NCBI GenBank assembly: GCA_016188545.1
Contig: JACPHO010000004.1
Coordinates: 1 to 41,585, forward strand
DNA length: 41,585 nucleotides
Reading direction: 5' to 3'
Source: Candidatus Shapirobacteria bacterium
Lineage (GTDB): Bacteria > Patescibacteriota > Microgenomatia > UBA12405
Part shown: in pieces, positions 15,236-23,074 of the stretch
Layout of the letters: every line of letters begins with the position of its first letter
How positions within the stretch are numbered: position 1 is the first letter of the stretch
Notes under the pieces: model-generated
What the model saw: the letters and a program-made list of their open reading frames with translations, nothing else
The model's database searches: none
What the model was told of the DNA's origin: nothing
Translations under genes and position numbers: made by a program

Positions 15236-15642
15236 CTAAGATAAATATCTTGGGTCAAAGTCTGGTTGAGCTGGTGGTATCAATTGGAATAATAACCTTG
15301 GTGATATCGGGATTGGTGTTTTTAATGTTGGGTACCTTGGGTACAAAAACTAAAAGTTATGATCGGAAAAAAGCTGTAGAAATATCACAAAATGTAATTG
15401 AGGGAATGGTTCAAACTAAGAATAGTGACGGGGTGTCTTTTTGGAATCTAAACTCGACTTATTGGAGTACCATGGGTGAGGATCATATAAATGGGGAATA
15501 TAATTATTTTGTGACAGCTACTCAGTTTAGTGGTAATGGTTGTAGTGCAGTGATCGTTGAATGTCTGAATGTAAAAGTGAATGTTGTCTGGAAAGATGAC
15601 CAGACTCTGGAAAGTTTTAATAGATTTTTTTCGAGAAAATGA
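15232..15642 (+). CDS. Minor prepilin, PulI/PilV-like, with Gln at +1
   Basis: 136 residues. The leader is MTKINILG followed by QSLVELVVSIGI: Glu is at +5 as required, but the first mature residue is Gln instead of Phe/Met. This is seen in some minor pilins and may reduce N-methylation. The continuation (RKKAVEISQNVIEGM) fits GspI/PilV. ATGA overlaps on both sides tie it to its neighbours. Confidence 0.85.
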   Translation: MTKINILGQSLVELVVSIGIITLVISGLVFLMLGTLGTKTKSYDRKKAVEISQNVIEGMVQTKNSDGVSFWNLNSTYWSTMGEDHINGEYNYFVTATQFSGNGCSAVIVECLNVKVNVVWKDDQTLESFNRFFSRK

Positions 15643-16160
15643 GTCAACGAGGATTTACTTTGGTGGAAATGGTAATGATAGTGGGAGTCTTGGGAATTAT
15701 TATGGTGTCTGTGTCGAATATAATGATCAGTTCGTTTCGGGTTAAGACACGGGTGGAAGTGGCTGATCAAGTAGAAGAGAATGGGACTTCGGTTTTACGC
15801 CAGTTGCGAGATAATATTATTTTGGCGACGGGAGTGGGGATGACCTGTGCGGTTAATAGTGATGATATTGGATCAACATTGTCTTTTATGAATACCAATG
15901 ATGGAGTGGTGACTAACTTGGTATGTTATGAGGAAGTGAAAATCGCTTCCGAGTCGGCAAACGGTAGTTTTGATTTGACTTCGCCAGATGTTAAGGTTAC
16001 GGGATGTAATAATTTTGCTAAATGCGAACTTTTCCCTGACTCAAGTGACAGGATAACCCAAGTAAACTTATCGTTTACACTATCTTCAGGGAATACATCA
16101 GCTCCCGCGGAACAGTCAAAGACAAGAAGTTTTCAGTCGAGTGTGGTACCGAGAAACTAG
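15639..16160 (+). CDS. Minor prepilin, PulJ/PilW-like
   Basis: 173 residues, leader MSQRG/FTLVEMVMIVGVLGI, then VADQVEENGTSVLRQLRDNI, the usual GspJ/PilW second helix. Three Cys are in the head. It closes the prepilin run; the next genes on the strand are of toxin-antitoxin type and look inserted between the prepilins and the large secreted protein. Confidence 0.87.
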   Translation: MSQRGFTLVEMVMIVGVLGIIMVSVSNIMISSFRVKTRVEVADQVEENGTSVLRQLRDNIILATGVGMTCAVNSDDIGSTLSFMNTNDGVVTNLVCYEEVKIASESANGSFDLTSPDVKVTGCNNFAKCELFPDSSDRITQVNLSFTLSSGNTSAPAEQSKTRSFQSSVVPRN

Positions 16161-16182
16161 ATAAAAAATGCCATAATATATT

Positions 16183-16449
16183 ATGTTACCAAAATCAGTT
16201 AAATCAGTACTTTGGTCGTACGATACGAGTAAAATTGACTTGGATTTGCACAAAAAACTCATTGTTTCATCTGTACTAAATTTTGGTAATTATAAGGCTA
16301 CAAATTGGCTATTTTATAAATACGGTAAAAAACAAGTTGCAAAAATTGCAAAACGAATACCGGTTTTGCAGTGGAATGTGAAATCTCTTAATTATTGGTC
16401 ACTATTGTTGGGAATTAATCCCAGACCAAAACCAGAAATCGTCAATTGA
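16183..16449 (+). CDS. DUF6922-like partner of an AbiEii-type nucleotidyltransferase
   Basis: 88 residues, beginning LPKSVKSVLWSYDTSKIDL and ending NVKSLNYWSLLLGI. This L-P ... W-x-x-D-x-x-K-[IL]-D ... LNYWSLLLGI pattern is that of the small proteins usually placed directly before AbiEii/AbiGii nucleotidyltransferase toxins. The role would be that of antitoxin or partner, inferred from context. The TGA overlaps the next gene's TTG start by 4 bp. It is out of place inside the pilus locus. Confidence 0.7.
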   Translation: MLPKSVKSVLWSYDTSKIDLDLHKKLIVSSVLNFGNYKATNWLFYKYGKKQVAKIAKRIPVLQWNVKSLNYWSLLLGINPRPKPEIVN

Positions 16450-16724
16450 AAGTATTGCACTGGGAAATATTGGATGAAAAACGAAAAAGAATATTACCGA
16501 TGCTAAAAATTGTTTCCAGTGGTTTTTACTTGGCAGGTGGGACTTCTTTGGCGTTACAGTTGGGACATCGTGATAGTGTTGATTTTGACTTTTTTACGGA
16601 TAGTGAGTATGATATTGGAGATTTATTTGAAAAAGTTGAGCAAGCCACAATATACACATCTATTACTTATAATATTTTCCTATTGACAGACTGTATGTTA
16701 TGGGATAGAATTGTGGAAAGTTAA
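16446..16724 (+). pseudogene. AbiEii/AbiGii-type nucleotidyltransferase, 3'-truncated
   Basis: From a TTG start the product begins MKVLHWEILDEKRKRILPML and has the family motif GGTSLALQLGHRDSVDFDFF near residues 31-51, with the G-G-T nucleotide-binding turn and the D-x-D metal pair. Normal members have about 200 residues; this one stops at 92 after a non-family tail. The missing part includes the rest of the NTase core and the helical domain, so it is probably dead or regulatory only. A near-consensus promoter for the next gene lies in its last 45 nt. Confidence 0.72.
16683..16711 (+). promoter_or_regulatory. Promoter of the secreted Cys-rich peptide gene
   Basis: TTGACA (16683-16688), a 17-nt spacer and TAGAAT (16706-16711): a perfect -35, ideal spacing and 5/6 match at -10. 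The start would be near 16718, giving a 30-nt leader to the ATG at 16748. It lies within the truncated NTase frame. Confidence 0.65.
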
Positions 16725-16747
16725 TTTTAATATTTTTACTAAAAAAT

Positions 16748-17032
16748 ATGAGAAAGTTTGGAGTAGATATCGTTAGGATTGTTGTTGGTGTTGCAGTGTC
16801 TGCTGGTTTGAATGCCTCTGTTCGACCTATCAATGCGGTGGATTATGCTAGTGGTGCACTTATTACCAATGCTCAACTTATGAGACCTGATGGATCCCAG
16901 CATGATAATGAGTGTTCAAATGATGCAGCTTGTAATCCTGGTAGTGCAAATCCAAGAAATTGGACTAGAAGATGTGATATGTCTAGCTATTCTATAGATG
17001 AAGGTGGTAATCAAGGTGGAACTTGTAAATAA
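16748..17032 (+). CDS. Small secreted four-Cys protein, unknown function
   Basis: 94 residues. N-terminal basic residues and a hydrophobic segment (about 8-24), then NASVRPINA, look like a signal peptide. The mature part is polar, rich in Asn, Asp, Ser and Gly, with four Cys (56, 62, 76, 93). The spacing C-SNDAA-C resembles C-GSNAD-C at the N-terminus of the next, 912-aa protein, so the two may share a disulfide-knot design. It has its own strong promoter and lies inside the pilus locus. I do not recognise a family; a pilus-associated or released peptide is a guess. Confidence 0.65.
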   Translation: MRKFGVDIVRIVVGVAVSAGLNASVRPINAVDYASGALITNAQLMRPDGSQHDNECSNDAACNPGSANPRNWTRRCDMSSYSIDEGGNQGGTCK

Positions 17033-17090
17033 AAATTTTCTTGAATAAAATCTGATTTGCAGTTTTGTTTCGTTGTGGTAGGCTTATTTT

Positions 17091-19829
17091 GTGAGAGGAA
17101 AATTATTATTTATTTCATTTTTATTTTTATTTTCTTGTTTTGTTCCTATTAGAGTTGTGTTTGCTGGTTGTTGTAGTGATGGAACTACGAGTTGTGGTTC
17201 AAATGCAGATTGTCCAGATATTCCAAATTGTTCTGGCGGCGGAAACTGTAATGGAGTATGTAATGACCAAGATGGCCCAGGTTGTGGTGTGCCACCGCCA
17301 CCTCCAACAGGTGGCGGGCCGGCGCCGACGGCGTGTTTTTTGCCGGGGACGGAGGTGAGAATGAGTAGTGGAGGGGTGAAGAAGATTGAAGATATAAAAG
17401 TGGGTGATAAGGTTAAATCATTTAGTGACAAAGGCGGTGATGAAGTGGTCGAGTCGACGGTTAGTCAGATATTTGAGAGAACTAGAGATTTTTATTATTC
17501 ATTAGTTGCCGAAGGCTATAAGGTTAAAGCGTCAGCTGAACATCCATTTTATGTGGGAAATGGGGAATATAAAACAATATCGGAACTAAAGAGGGGTGAT
17601 ATCGTTTATATTCTCAAAAATAATTCCCTGGTCAAGAAAATAGTTAGTTCAAATACTCGGGTTGATGAATCGACGCCGGTATACAACATGAGCGTGGATA
17701 AGACAAATACCTATTTTGCGGGTGGGTTTGCTGTCCACAATAAAGGTAATCCACCCGTGTGTTACCATGGAGAAGTGGATTGTCCAGCCGGGACAACTAG
17801 GGGGTCACGGGTGATCAGTACATTTTGTTGGTATGATGACCCAAATGGACAGTGTCGCTTGGGGAGCGCCCAACAGATAACTGGCTGTTGCCGGATGATT
17901 ACGATTGACAAAGAACGAGTGTGTGTAAATAATCAAGGAACTACTTACAATTGTGTTCCGATTTGTACAGAGACAGAGACGTGTGTACCAAAATGCGGTC
18001 AGGCAAAAGTGTGTGGAGGGAGCTGTGCCAATACCGATAATGGCACATCACCAGTGGTATCGATTGTCTCACCCAATGGATCGGCAGCTAGTCCAACCAT
18101 TATTGCTGATACAACCCCCTTGCTAAGGTGGGGCGCTCTACCAGCGTCCGGTAAGGCCGACAGATATTTTCTGCAAGTACTTGATAGTGGGGGGACGGTA
18201 GTTTGGAGTCGATATGTTCAGGCGATTGGTACGTCTGGAGTTAGTACTGGAATTGCTCTGGGAGCTGGTGTTTATCACTGGCGAATTAGGGGTGAAAACA
18301 CTTCTTGTGGAATTGATGCTAGCCCGTGGTCAACTAGTGGTTATATGAAACTGAGTAGTGTGCCGACGGTGAGTTGTTTATTGTTAAAAAATGCTAATGG
18401 GACAGTGGTGCCTTGGGAGAGTGGTAATCAAAATCATATTATGAATCCAGCATTTGTGAATACGGCTTTTCCGAAACGAGTGACTTTTCAGGCCTGTGTG
18501 ACTGATCCAGATGGTTTTGTCGATGTTCAAAGCGCCAAAATGGAATGTAATGGAATGACTTACAATATGGCATTGGGAGCGGGTAGTGGAACTGGAGTAA
18601 CGGCGACGGTAACAGTTAATTTTACATCGGCGGATAATTCTGATACGGCTTGTCCGATTTTAGTTGATGTTAAGGACGTAGCGACACAAAATGATCCGGT
18701 GATATGGACGGATACTGGATATAAATTTAAAGTGTGGGAGGGAAACGTGGTGGTGTCGGGGACAGTCTATGATAGTTCTGATTCGGCGCTGGGGGCACAG
18801 TGTCCCTCGGGGGTGGGTTATTCAACTCCAGCTGGTGCAGGGATGAACTTTAGATATGTTGATTTTACCCCAACTGTTGGTAGTTTCGTGCGTATAAATG
18901 CCAACAGCGATAGTACCTATATTGGTGGTCTAGTTAATTGGGGGAAAACTTATTCTGTAATACCAAATTCGGATTTTATAGGCGGAACGGTTCGGTCAAG
19001 ATGGGTCGATGTAGGGGTGGGGACAACCAGTTGCGGGTCGCAACTGAGTCTGAATAATTCAGTGGTTAACCCATATATGACTAGTCCGACATTGAGGGTA
19101 GATATTGCCTCAGCACTAGGTCAACCAGGATGGTTTCAGGTGGTAAATGGAGGAATTCAAGCAGCTGGTTCTGTTTTAACACTTGTACCCGCAACTTGTG
19201 GCCAAGATGCTAATTGTGTTGGAGCAATAGCCAAGACGAATAATAGTCTTATTTCAGGGTCTACCATTAGTAATGGTGGTTGTGTCTTGGGTCAGGCTAA
19301 TTGTCAATACGGCAATCCCAATAATTGGTATAAAAATATATCGACCTTATCATCGGCGGAAAAGTTTGATTACCGTTATTATTATGATAAATATTTTTTG
19401 GGAAATGGAGGTGGAACAACCTTGCCGGCTGATTCGACCATGACAATGGTTAAGGCTAGAGGAGGGGTGGGAGTGTTTTTTGTTAATGGTGATTTTAGTA
19501 TTAACGAAGACAATACATTGAATTCTGGACAATCACTCATGGTTATAGTTAAAGGAAAAATTGACTTTAGCCAGGGAGTGAACCGGTCTGATGGTATTTT
19601 TGTGGCAGATGGGGGTATGACTCTTGGTGGAGCGTCGGCTACACAGTTGACTATAAATGGCTCGTTGTATTCAGCTAATTCTGGTGGAGATATTATTTTC
19701 TCCCGACAATATAGTAATGATTTGGATAACAATATTAGTCCAGCAATCGTAGTAAATTATCGACCTGATCTGGTATTCAACTTACCAGGTTCATTTCTAA
19801 AGGTACTGTCGGGATGGAGGCAGAACTGA
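17091..19829 (+). CDS. Large secreted Cys-rich protein with internal Hint domain, putative pilus-linked adhesin
   Basis: 912 residues from GTG. In order: signal peptide (cleavage after VFA, about 25); an eight-Cys segment (27-65); a Pro/Gly linker; a Hint (hedgehog/intein) domain about 82-217; a second Cys-rich part (about 224-312); a fibronectin-III-like module (about 325-422, YFLQVLDSGG, YHWRIRGE); further beta-rich parts; and a C-terminal region (VFFVNGDFSI, GSLYSANSGG, VVNYRPDLVFNLP) resembling the ends of proteins next to PilX in other pilus loci. It lies directly before the PilX-like gene, as PilY1-type tip proteins do. That it is a pilus tip adhesin is inference; secretion and the Hint domain are well supported. 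Confidence 0.85.
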   Translation: MRGKLLFISFLFLFSCFVPIRVVFAGCCSDGTTSCGSNADCPDIPNCSGGGNCNGVCNDQDGPGCGVPPPPPTGGGPAPTACFLPGTEVRMSSGGVKKIEDIKVGDKVKSFSDKGGDEVVESTVSQIFERTRDFYYSLVAEGYKVKASAEHPFYVGNGEYKTISELKRGDIVYILKNNSLVKKIVSSNTRVDESTPVYNMSVDKTNTYFAGGFAVHNKGNPPVCYHGEVDCPAGTTRGSRVISTFCWYDDPNGQCRLGSAQQITGCCRMITIDKERVCVNNQGTTYNCVPICTETETCVPKCGQAKVCGGSCANTDNGTSPVVSIVSPNGSAASPTIIADTTPLLRWGALPASGKADRYFLQVLDSGGTVVWSRYVQAIGTSGVSTGIALGAGVYHWRIRGENTSCGIDASPWSTSGYMKLSSVPTVSCLLLKNANGTVVPWESGNQNHIMNPAFVNTAFPKRVTFQACVTDPDGFVDVQSAKMECNGMTYNMALGAGSGTGVTATVTVNFTSADNSDTACPILVDVKDVATQNDPVIWTDTGYKFKVWEGNVVVSGTVYDSSDSALGAQCPSGVGYSTPAGAGMNFRYVDFTPTVGSFVRINANSDSTYIGGLVNWGKTYSVIPNSDFIGGTVRSRWVDVGVGTTSCGSQLSLNNSVVNPYMTSPTLRVDIASALGQPGWFQVVNGGIQAAGSVLTLVPATCGQDANCVGAIAKTNNSLISGSTISNGGCVLGQANCQYGNPNNWYKNISTLSSAEKFDYRYYYDKYFLGNGGGTTLPADSTMTMVKARGGVGVFFVNGDFSINEDNTLNSGQSLMVIVKGKIDFSQGVNRSDGIFVADGGMTLGGASATQLTINGSLYSANSGGDIIFSRQYSNDLDNNISPAIVVNYRPDLVFNLPGSFLKVLSGWRQN
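17295..17317 (+). other. 9-bp GC hairpin at the linker/Hint junction
   Basis: CCGCCACCT-CCAAC-AGGTGGCGG forms a perfect 9-bp stem within the coding sequence for the Pro/Gly linker, 17 nt before the first Cys codon of the Hint domain. The surrounding 50 bp are the most GC-rich stretch in the gene. Confidence 0.55.
17334..17741 (+). other. Hint / bacterial intein-like domain (residues about 82-217)
   Basis: Block A is CFLPGTEVRM with GGVKKIEDIKVGDKV, where Cys82 is the N-terminal nucleophile. Block B is ASAEHPFYV, corresponding to the TxxH motif with the His kept and Thr replaced. Block F/G is YNMSVDKTNTYFAGGFAVHN, ending with His216-Asn217. The residue after Asn217 is Lys, not Cys/Ser/Thr. 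There is no homing endonuclease insert. This fits bacterial intein-like or pretoxin-type Hint domains that self-cleave rather than splice. Confidence 0.85.
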
Positions 19830-19867
19830 AAAATAAAAAATCAAAATAAAAAGTAAAAAATAAAAAA
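19830..19867. repeat. A-rich micro-repeat before the PilX-like gene
   Basis: Reiterated AAAAAT/AAAAAGTAAAAAAT words fill the whole gap up to the ATG at 19868, the same series as before pilT and inside pilD. Confidence 0.5.
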
Positions 19868-20719
19868 ATGATAAATAAAGTAATGAATAGATTGTTGTGG
19901 GACAGGCGCAATGACGTTTTTCAGGGTGGGCAGGTGGCGTTGATAGTCCTACTAATTTCAGCGGCGGCAATGACTATTGGATTGTCAGTGTCGAAAAAAA
20001 CGGTAATTGACACTAGAATTGATACTAATGAAGAGCAATTGAAACAGGCTTTTAACACAGCAGAGTCGGGAATTGATTATTACCTTGGTACTGGTAGCAC
20101 AAAGTTTGTGACACCTGACAATCAAAGCGTGGCAAATGTGATTGTCAGAAATATTGGTCAAGGTGTGACTATAAATTTTAATCAGTATACATTGGTGAAC
20201 AAATCGCAGGAGTATTGGATGATGGGACACTTGGCTGATGGGAGTATTGATAATAATACCTATTATCAGGGGGCTAGTCTATCGATTTGTATAGAGAGTT
20301 CTTTTAATGGGGCGGTAAAAGCGGATTATTTTTATCAGGATGCAGGTTCTAACTATTTGGTTTATCACAATGGTTATAATTTCACCGCAGGATATGTCAA
20401 TGGTTTTTCAGATCTAAATCCTCTACCTGGTCAGGGAAATTGTATAACTGGATATCGCGAATTGGGTTTGTCGATTCCTTTGGGTGGTGGGATTAAGCCG
20501 ATATTATTGTCGGTTAAACCAATACGAAACGGAGTACGGATGTATGTGTTGGGTAGTGGGGTGGCGTTCCCTGTACAGGGAATTGAACTGAGTTCGACAG
20601 GGAAGGTTGGTGATGCAACCACTGGTGTAAACCGTAAAATCAACGTGACTAGATTGTATCAAGTTCCTAGTTTTGCTTTGGATGCGATTACTACCTTTGG
20701 GAGTGTGTTGAGTAACTGA
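19868..20719 (+). CDS. PilX-like pilus assembly protein
   Basis: 283 residues. Basic N-terminus, then GGQVALIVLLISAAAMTIGLSVS as a membrane helix, followed by EEQLKQAFNTAESGIDYYL, the PilX_N signature (A-[FY]-x-A-A/E-[SA]-G-[IV]-[DE]). PilX-type proteins are minor pilus components involved in assembly or adhesion and are usually co-encoded with PilY1-like tip proteins. This matches its place directly after the 912-aa secreted protein. The body is beta-rich without Cys pairs. Confidence 0.8.
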   Translation: MINKVMNRLLWDRRNDVFQGGQVALIVLLISAAAMTIGLSVSKKTVIDTRIDTNEEQLKQAFNTAESGIDYYLGTGSTKFVTPDNQSVANVIVRNIGQGVTINFNQYTLVNKSQEYWMMGHLADGSIDNNTYYQGASLSICIESSFNGAVKADYFYQDAGSNYLVYHNGYNFTAGYVNGFSDLNPLPGQGNCITGYRELGLSIPLGGGIKPILLSVKPIRNGVRMYVLGSGVAFPVQGIELSSTGKVGDATTGVNRKINVTRLYQVPSFALDAITTFGSVLSN

Positions 20720-20736
20720 GGAATAGTGTTTATACT
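20708..20736 (+). promoter_or_regulatory. Promoter of pilM-N-O
   Basis: TTGAGT (20708-20713), 17-nt spacer, TATACT (20731-20736), ending 6 nt before the pilM ATG. It overlaps the end of the PilX-like gene and would give a leaderless pilMNO mRNA. Confidence 0.6.
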
Positions 20737-20742
20737 GAAGTA

Positions 20743-21774
20743 ATGAGTAATACGATTGGTCTTGATATTGGCGTTGGAAGCATAAAATTGGTGTCGATTT
20801 CAAAGGGTTCGAATGGTGGAATGGTCTTAGATGCCGTTGGTGAAACTAAAACACCAATGGTTGACTGGATAAAGGAAGATAAAACCGGAAAACCGTTAAA
20901 AGAAGTAGCTAACGCTATTAAGATTCTTTTGGCTGATCTAAAAATTAAACCGACCCAAGCAGTCACTAGCTTACCCGAGGATGAGGTTGTTTCACGACTA
21001 ATTAGATTACCTCCACTGAAAGAAAGTGAAGTTAGGGATGCTTTGAAGTTTGAAGCGGAGACCTTTGTCCCCTATCCCCTTGATCAGGTATCTATTGATT
21101 ATGAAGTCTTAGATCAAGATGAGTCAGGGCGATTAACTATCTTTGCCATTGCCGCCCGTAATGAGTTGATAAATGCTTATGTGAAGTTGTTTAAGATTTT
21201 GGGAATTGACTTGTTGGCATTAGAATCGCCGGCGATTGCGATGCGTCGGGTGGTGGTGGAGTCGGTATCCAGTACCGCGGGAATGCTTTTAGTAGACCTG
21301 GGGGAAAAGTACTCTGATATAGTGGGTATTAACTCAGGCAAAGTGTACTTTACCAGAGCGATGTCAGTAGGCGGTGAGTCACTGACAAGAGCTATTTCGA
21401 TTAACTTAGGTCTCGATATGGCCTCAGCAGAAGAATATAAGAAAGCGTATGGATTGAAGGAAATACAACTTGAGGGAAAGATAAAAAATGCAATTACTCC
21501 AGTATTTAGTAGCATGGCTGAAGAAATTAGAAGGGGCTTGGCATCTTTTCGTGAAGAGCAAAATAAAGCTGCTGATCTACTGGTGCTGAGTGGAGGTGGA
21601 GCAAATTTGCCTGGATTGGCTGAAGAATTGACTAAAATAATAGGCATTGAAGTACACGTTATTCAACCGTTTATAAAAATGGATACGACAAAGATAGTCT
21701 TACCTTTGGATTTAAATACAGAGGGTTGTCGGTTTAGTTTGGCGGTGGGATTGTCATACAGGGGGATTATATGA
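20743..21774 (+). CDS. pilM: Type IV pilus assembly protein PilM
   Basis: Actin-like cytoplasmic ATP-binding protein that docks on PilN. 343 residues: phosphate-1 motif GLDIGVGSIKLV near the N-terminus, RLPPLKESEVRDALKFEAE and FVPYPLDQVSIDYEVL (the PilM signature), GMLLVDLGEKYSDIV as phosphate-2, and LVLSGGGANLPGL as the adenosine motif. Its TGA overlaps pilN by 4 bp. The set M-N-O without P and Q agrees with a single-membrane cell envelope. Confidence 0.95.
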   Translation: MSNTIGLDIGVGSIKLVSISKGSNGGMVLDAVGETKTPMVDWIKEDKTGKPLKEVANAIKILLADLKIKPTQAVTSLPEDEVVSRLIRLPPLKESEVRDALKFEAETFVPYPLDQVSIDYEVLDQDESGRLTIFAIAARNELINAYVKLFKILGIDLLALESPAIAMRRVVVESVSSTAGMLLVDLGEKYSDIVGINSGKVYFTRAMSVGGESLTRAISINLGLDMASAEEYKKAYGLKEIQLEGKIKNAITPVFSSMAEEIRRGLASFREEQNKAADLLVLSGGGANLPGLAEELTKIIGIEVHVIQPFIKMDTTKIVLPLDLNTEGCRFSLAVGLSYRGII

Positions 21775-22316
21775 GTGAAATGAACCTAAATCTAATACCA
21801 TCAAAAGCAAAGTTTCAGGCGGCCCGAATCAGAATACAAAAACAGGTTAGATTGTCGGCAATAATTATTATAATGATATGGACTTCAGTTGCAGCAATAA
21901 TATTTAGTTTGACATTGATTGTTAAAGTAAGAGTGAACTCTGCTATGGCAAACCAGAAAAAAGTCCAGCTGAACTACAACTCAATGAAGGATAATATCGT
22001 GACCAGTCAAAAACTGAAATACAAAGCGAAAATGGTGGGAGGAGTACTGAATAATAGATTTGAATATGGTACTTCATTTGAAACAATCAACAATTTATTT
22101 CCACCGACAATTAGTTTAAAGAATTTTGATTTACATGATGGTGGTATATTCCTGGTGAAAGGGATAACTTCCGAAAAAGTCAATGTTGATTTGCTTGAAA
22201 GTATGGTAGAAACAATAAATCGTGGTGAAAATGATAAGTTGAAGTCAGCCAGATTAACAGCACTGACTCTGAAGGGTGGGGTTTGGGATTTTACTTTGGA
22301 GGTGGAATTAAGATGA
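21771..22316 (+). CDS. pilN: PilN-like pilus assembly protein
   Basis: 181 residues. The N-terminus MNLNLIPSKAK matches the conserved PilN motif (I/L-N-L-[IL]-P) that binds PilM. A membrane segment follows (about 25-50), then a coiled-coil and an alpha/beta ferredoxin-like domain. It is flanked by ATGA overlaps with pilM and pilO. Sequence similarity of the periplasm-facing part is weak; the call leans on the motif and order. Confidence 0.85.
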   Translation: MSEMNLNLIPSKAKFQAARIRIQKQVRLSAIIIIMIWTSVAAIIFSLTLIVKVRVNSAMANQKKVQLNYNSMKDNIVTSQKLKYKAKMVGGVLNNRFEYGTSFETINNLFPPTISLKNFDLHDGGIFLVKGITSEKVNVDLLESMVETINRGENDKLKSARLTALTLKGGVWDFTLEVELR

Positions 22317-23074
22317 AAAATTTTTCGATTGATATTCCGGACAAAATATTTGGGATTGATTCATTAAACATCATCATTTTCACACCATTATTAGTGTTAG
22401 TAATTCTGTTTTTATTGAGTGTCAACGTAGTTTTTATTCCAAAATTTAATGAGTTATTGTCGATGCAAAATAATTTGACCGATGTTCAAGGGCGGACCCA
22501 GACAGTATTGGAAAAAACAATATATATTCAATCAATTGATTCAACAGAACTGCAAAAGAATGAAGATTTTCTTTCAAGTGCTCTAATGCCACAAAATAAC
22601 TCTTACCTTTTGGTTGGAGTAATCAGAAAAGTAATTACTAAATTCGGCTTTCAAATTGATAGTTTTTTGATCAACCCAGGTAAAGTTAGTGACGAATCAG
22701 CCAAATCTACACTAACAAAAGGGGTCTCAAAAATTCCGATTAAGGTGGTAATTACTGGTCCAAAAACAAGCTATCTTGATTTGGTTAAGGGATTGGAAAA
22801 AACATTACCTTTATTATCTATCTCAAGCTTTAAAATGTCTTCACTTGGTATTTTGGTAAAACTAGATTTGGAAATATCGGCTTTTTATATCGAGGATAGT
22901 TCATTGTTTGACATAAACAAGTTGACTCTGGCTGATTTAACCTTGAAGAAGGAGGAAACAGACTTGGTTACCAACCTATCATCATTTGAGATACTGGAAA
23001 AAGGAGAAGGTATTATAGTTGAACCAAAAGTAGAGTTCAAAAAGTACGACAGAAAGGATCCTTTCAGCCTTTGA
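22313..23074 (+). CDS. pilO: PilO-like pilus assembly protein
   Basis: 253 residues from the ATG at 22313, which overlaps the pilN stop (ATGA) and is preceded by GGAGG 10 nt upstream; an ATG 30 nt earlier lies inside pilN. One membrane segment (about 20-45), a coiled-coil stretch, and an alpha/beta domain. It forms the PilN-PilO lattice in the family. The call depends mainly on topology and order. Its last 11 bp overlap the 3' end of khpA on the other strand. Confidence 0.8.
   Translation: MKNFSIDIPDKIFGIDSLNIIIFTPLLVLVILFLLSVNVVFIPKFNELLSMQNNLTDVQGRTQTVLEKTIYIQSIDSTELQKNEDFLSSALMPQNNSYLLVGVIRKVITKFGFQIDSFLINPGKVSDESAKSTLTKGVSKIPIKVVITGPKTSYLDLVKGLEKTLPLLSISSFKMSSLGILVKLDLEISAFYIEDSSLFDINKLTLADLTLKKEETDLVTNLSSFEILEKGEGIIVEPKVEFKKYDRKDPFSL

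Noticed and set aside
17334-17741. A classical self-splicing intein
   Set aside because: The residue after the terminal Asn is Lys rather than Cys/Ser/Thr, there is no endonuclease insert, and the host is a secreted protein; a cleaving Hint domain fits better.
19350-20966. Several long antisense frames opposite the 912-aa, PilX-like and pilM genes
   Set aside because: No start signals and no recognisable domains; they follow from codon composition of the real genes on the + strand.
6518-23074. Type II secretion system rather than type IV pilus
   Set aside because: Presence of pilT with its AIRNLIRE-like motif, pilM/N/O and a PilX-like protein, and absence of secretin and GspL/M-type genes, point to a pilus.
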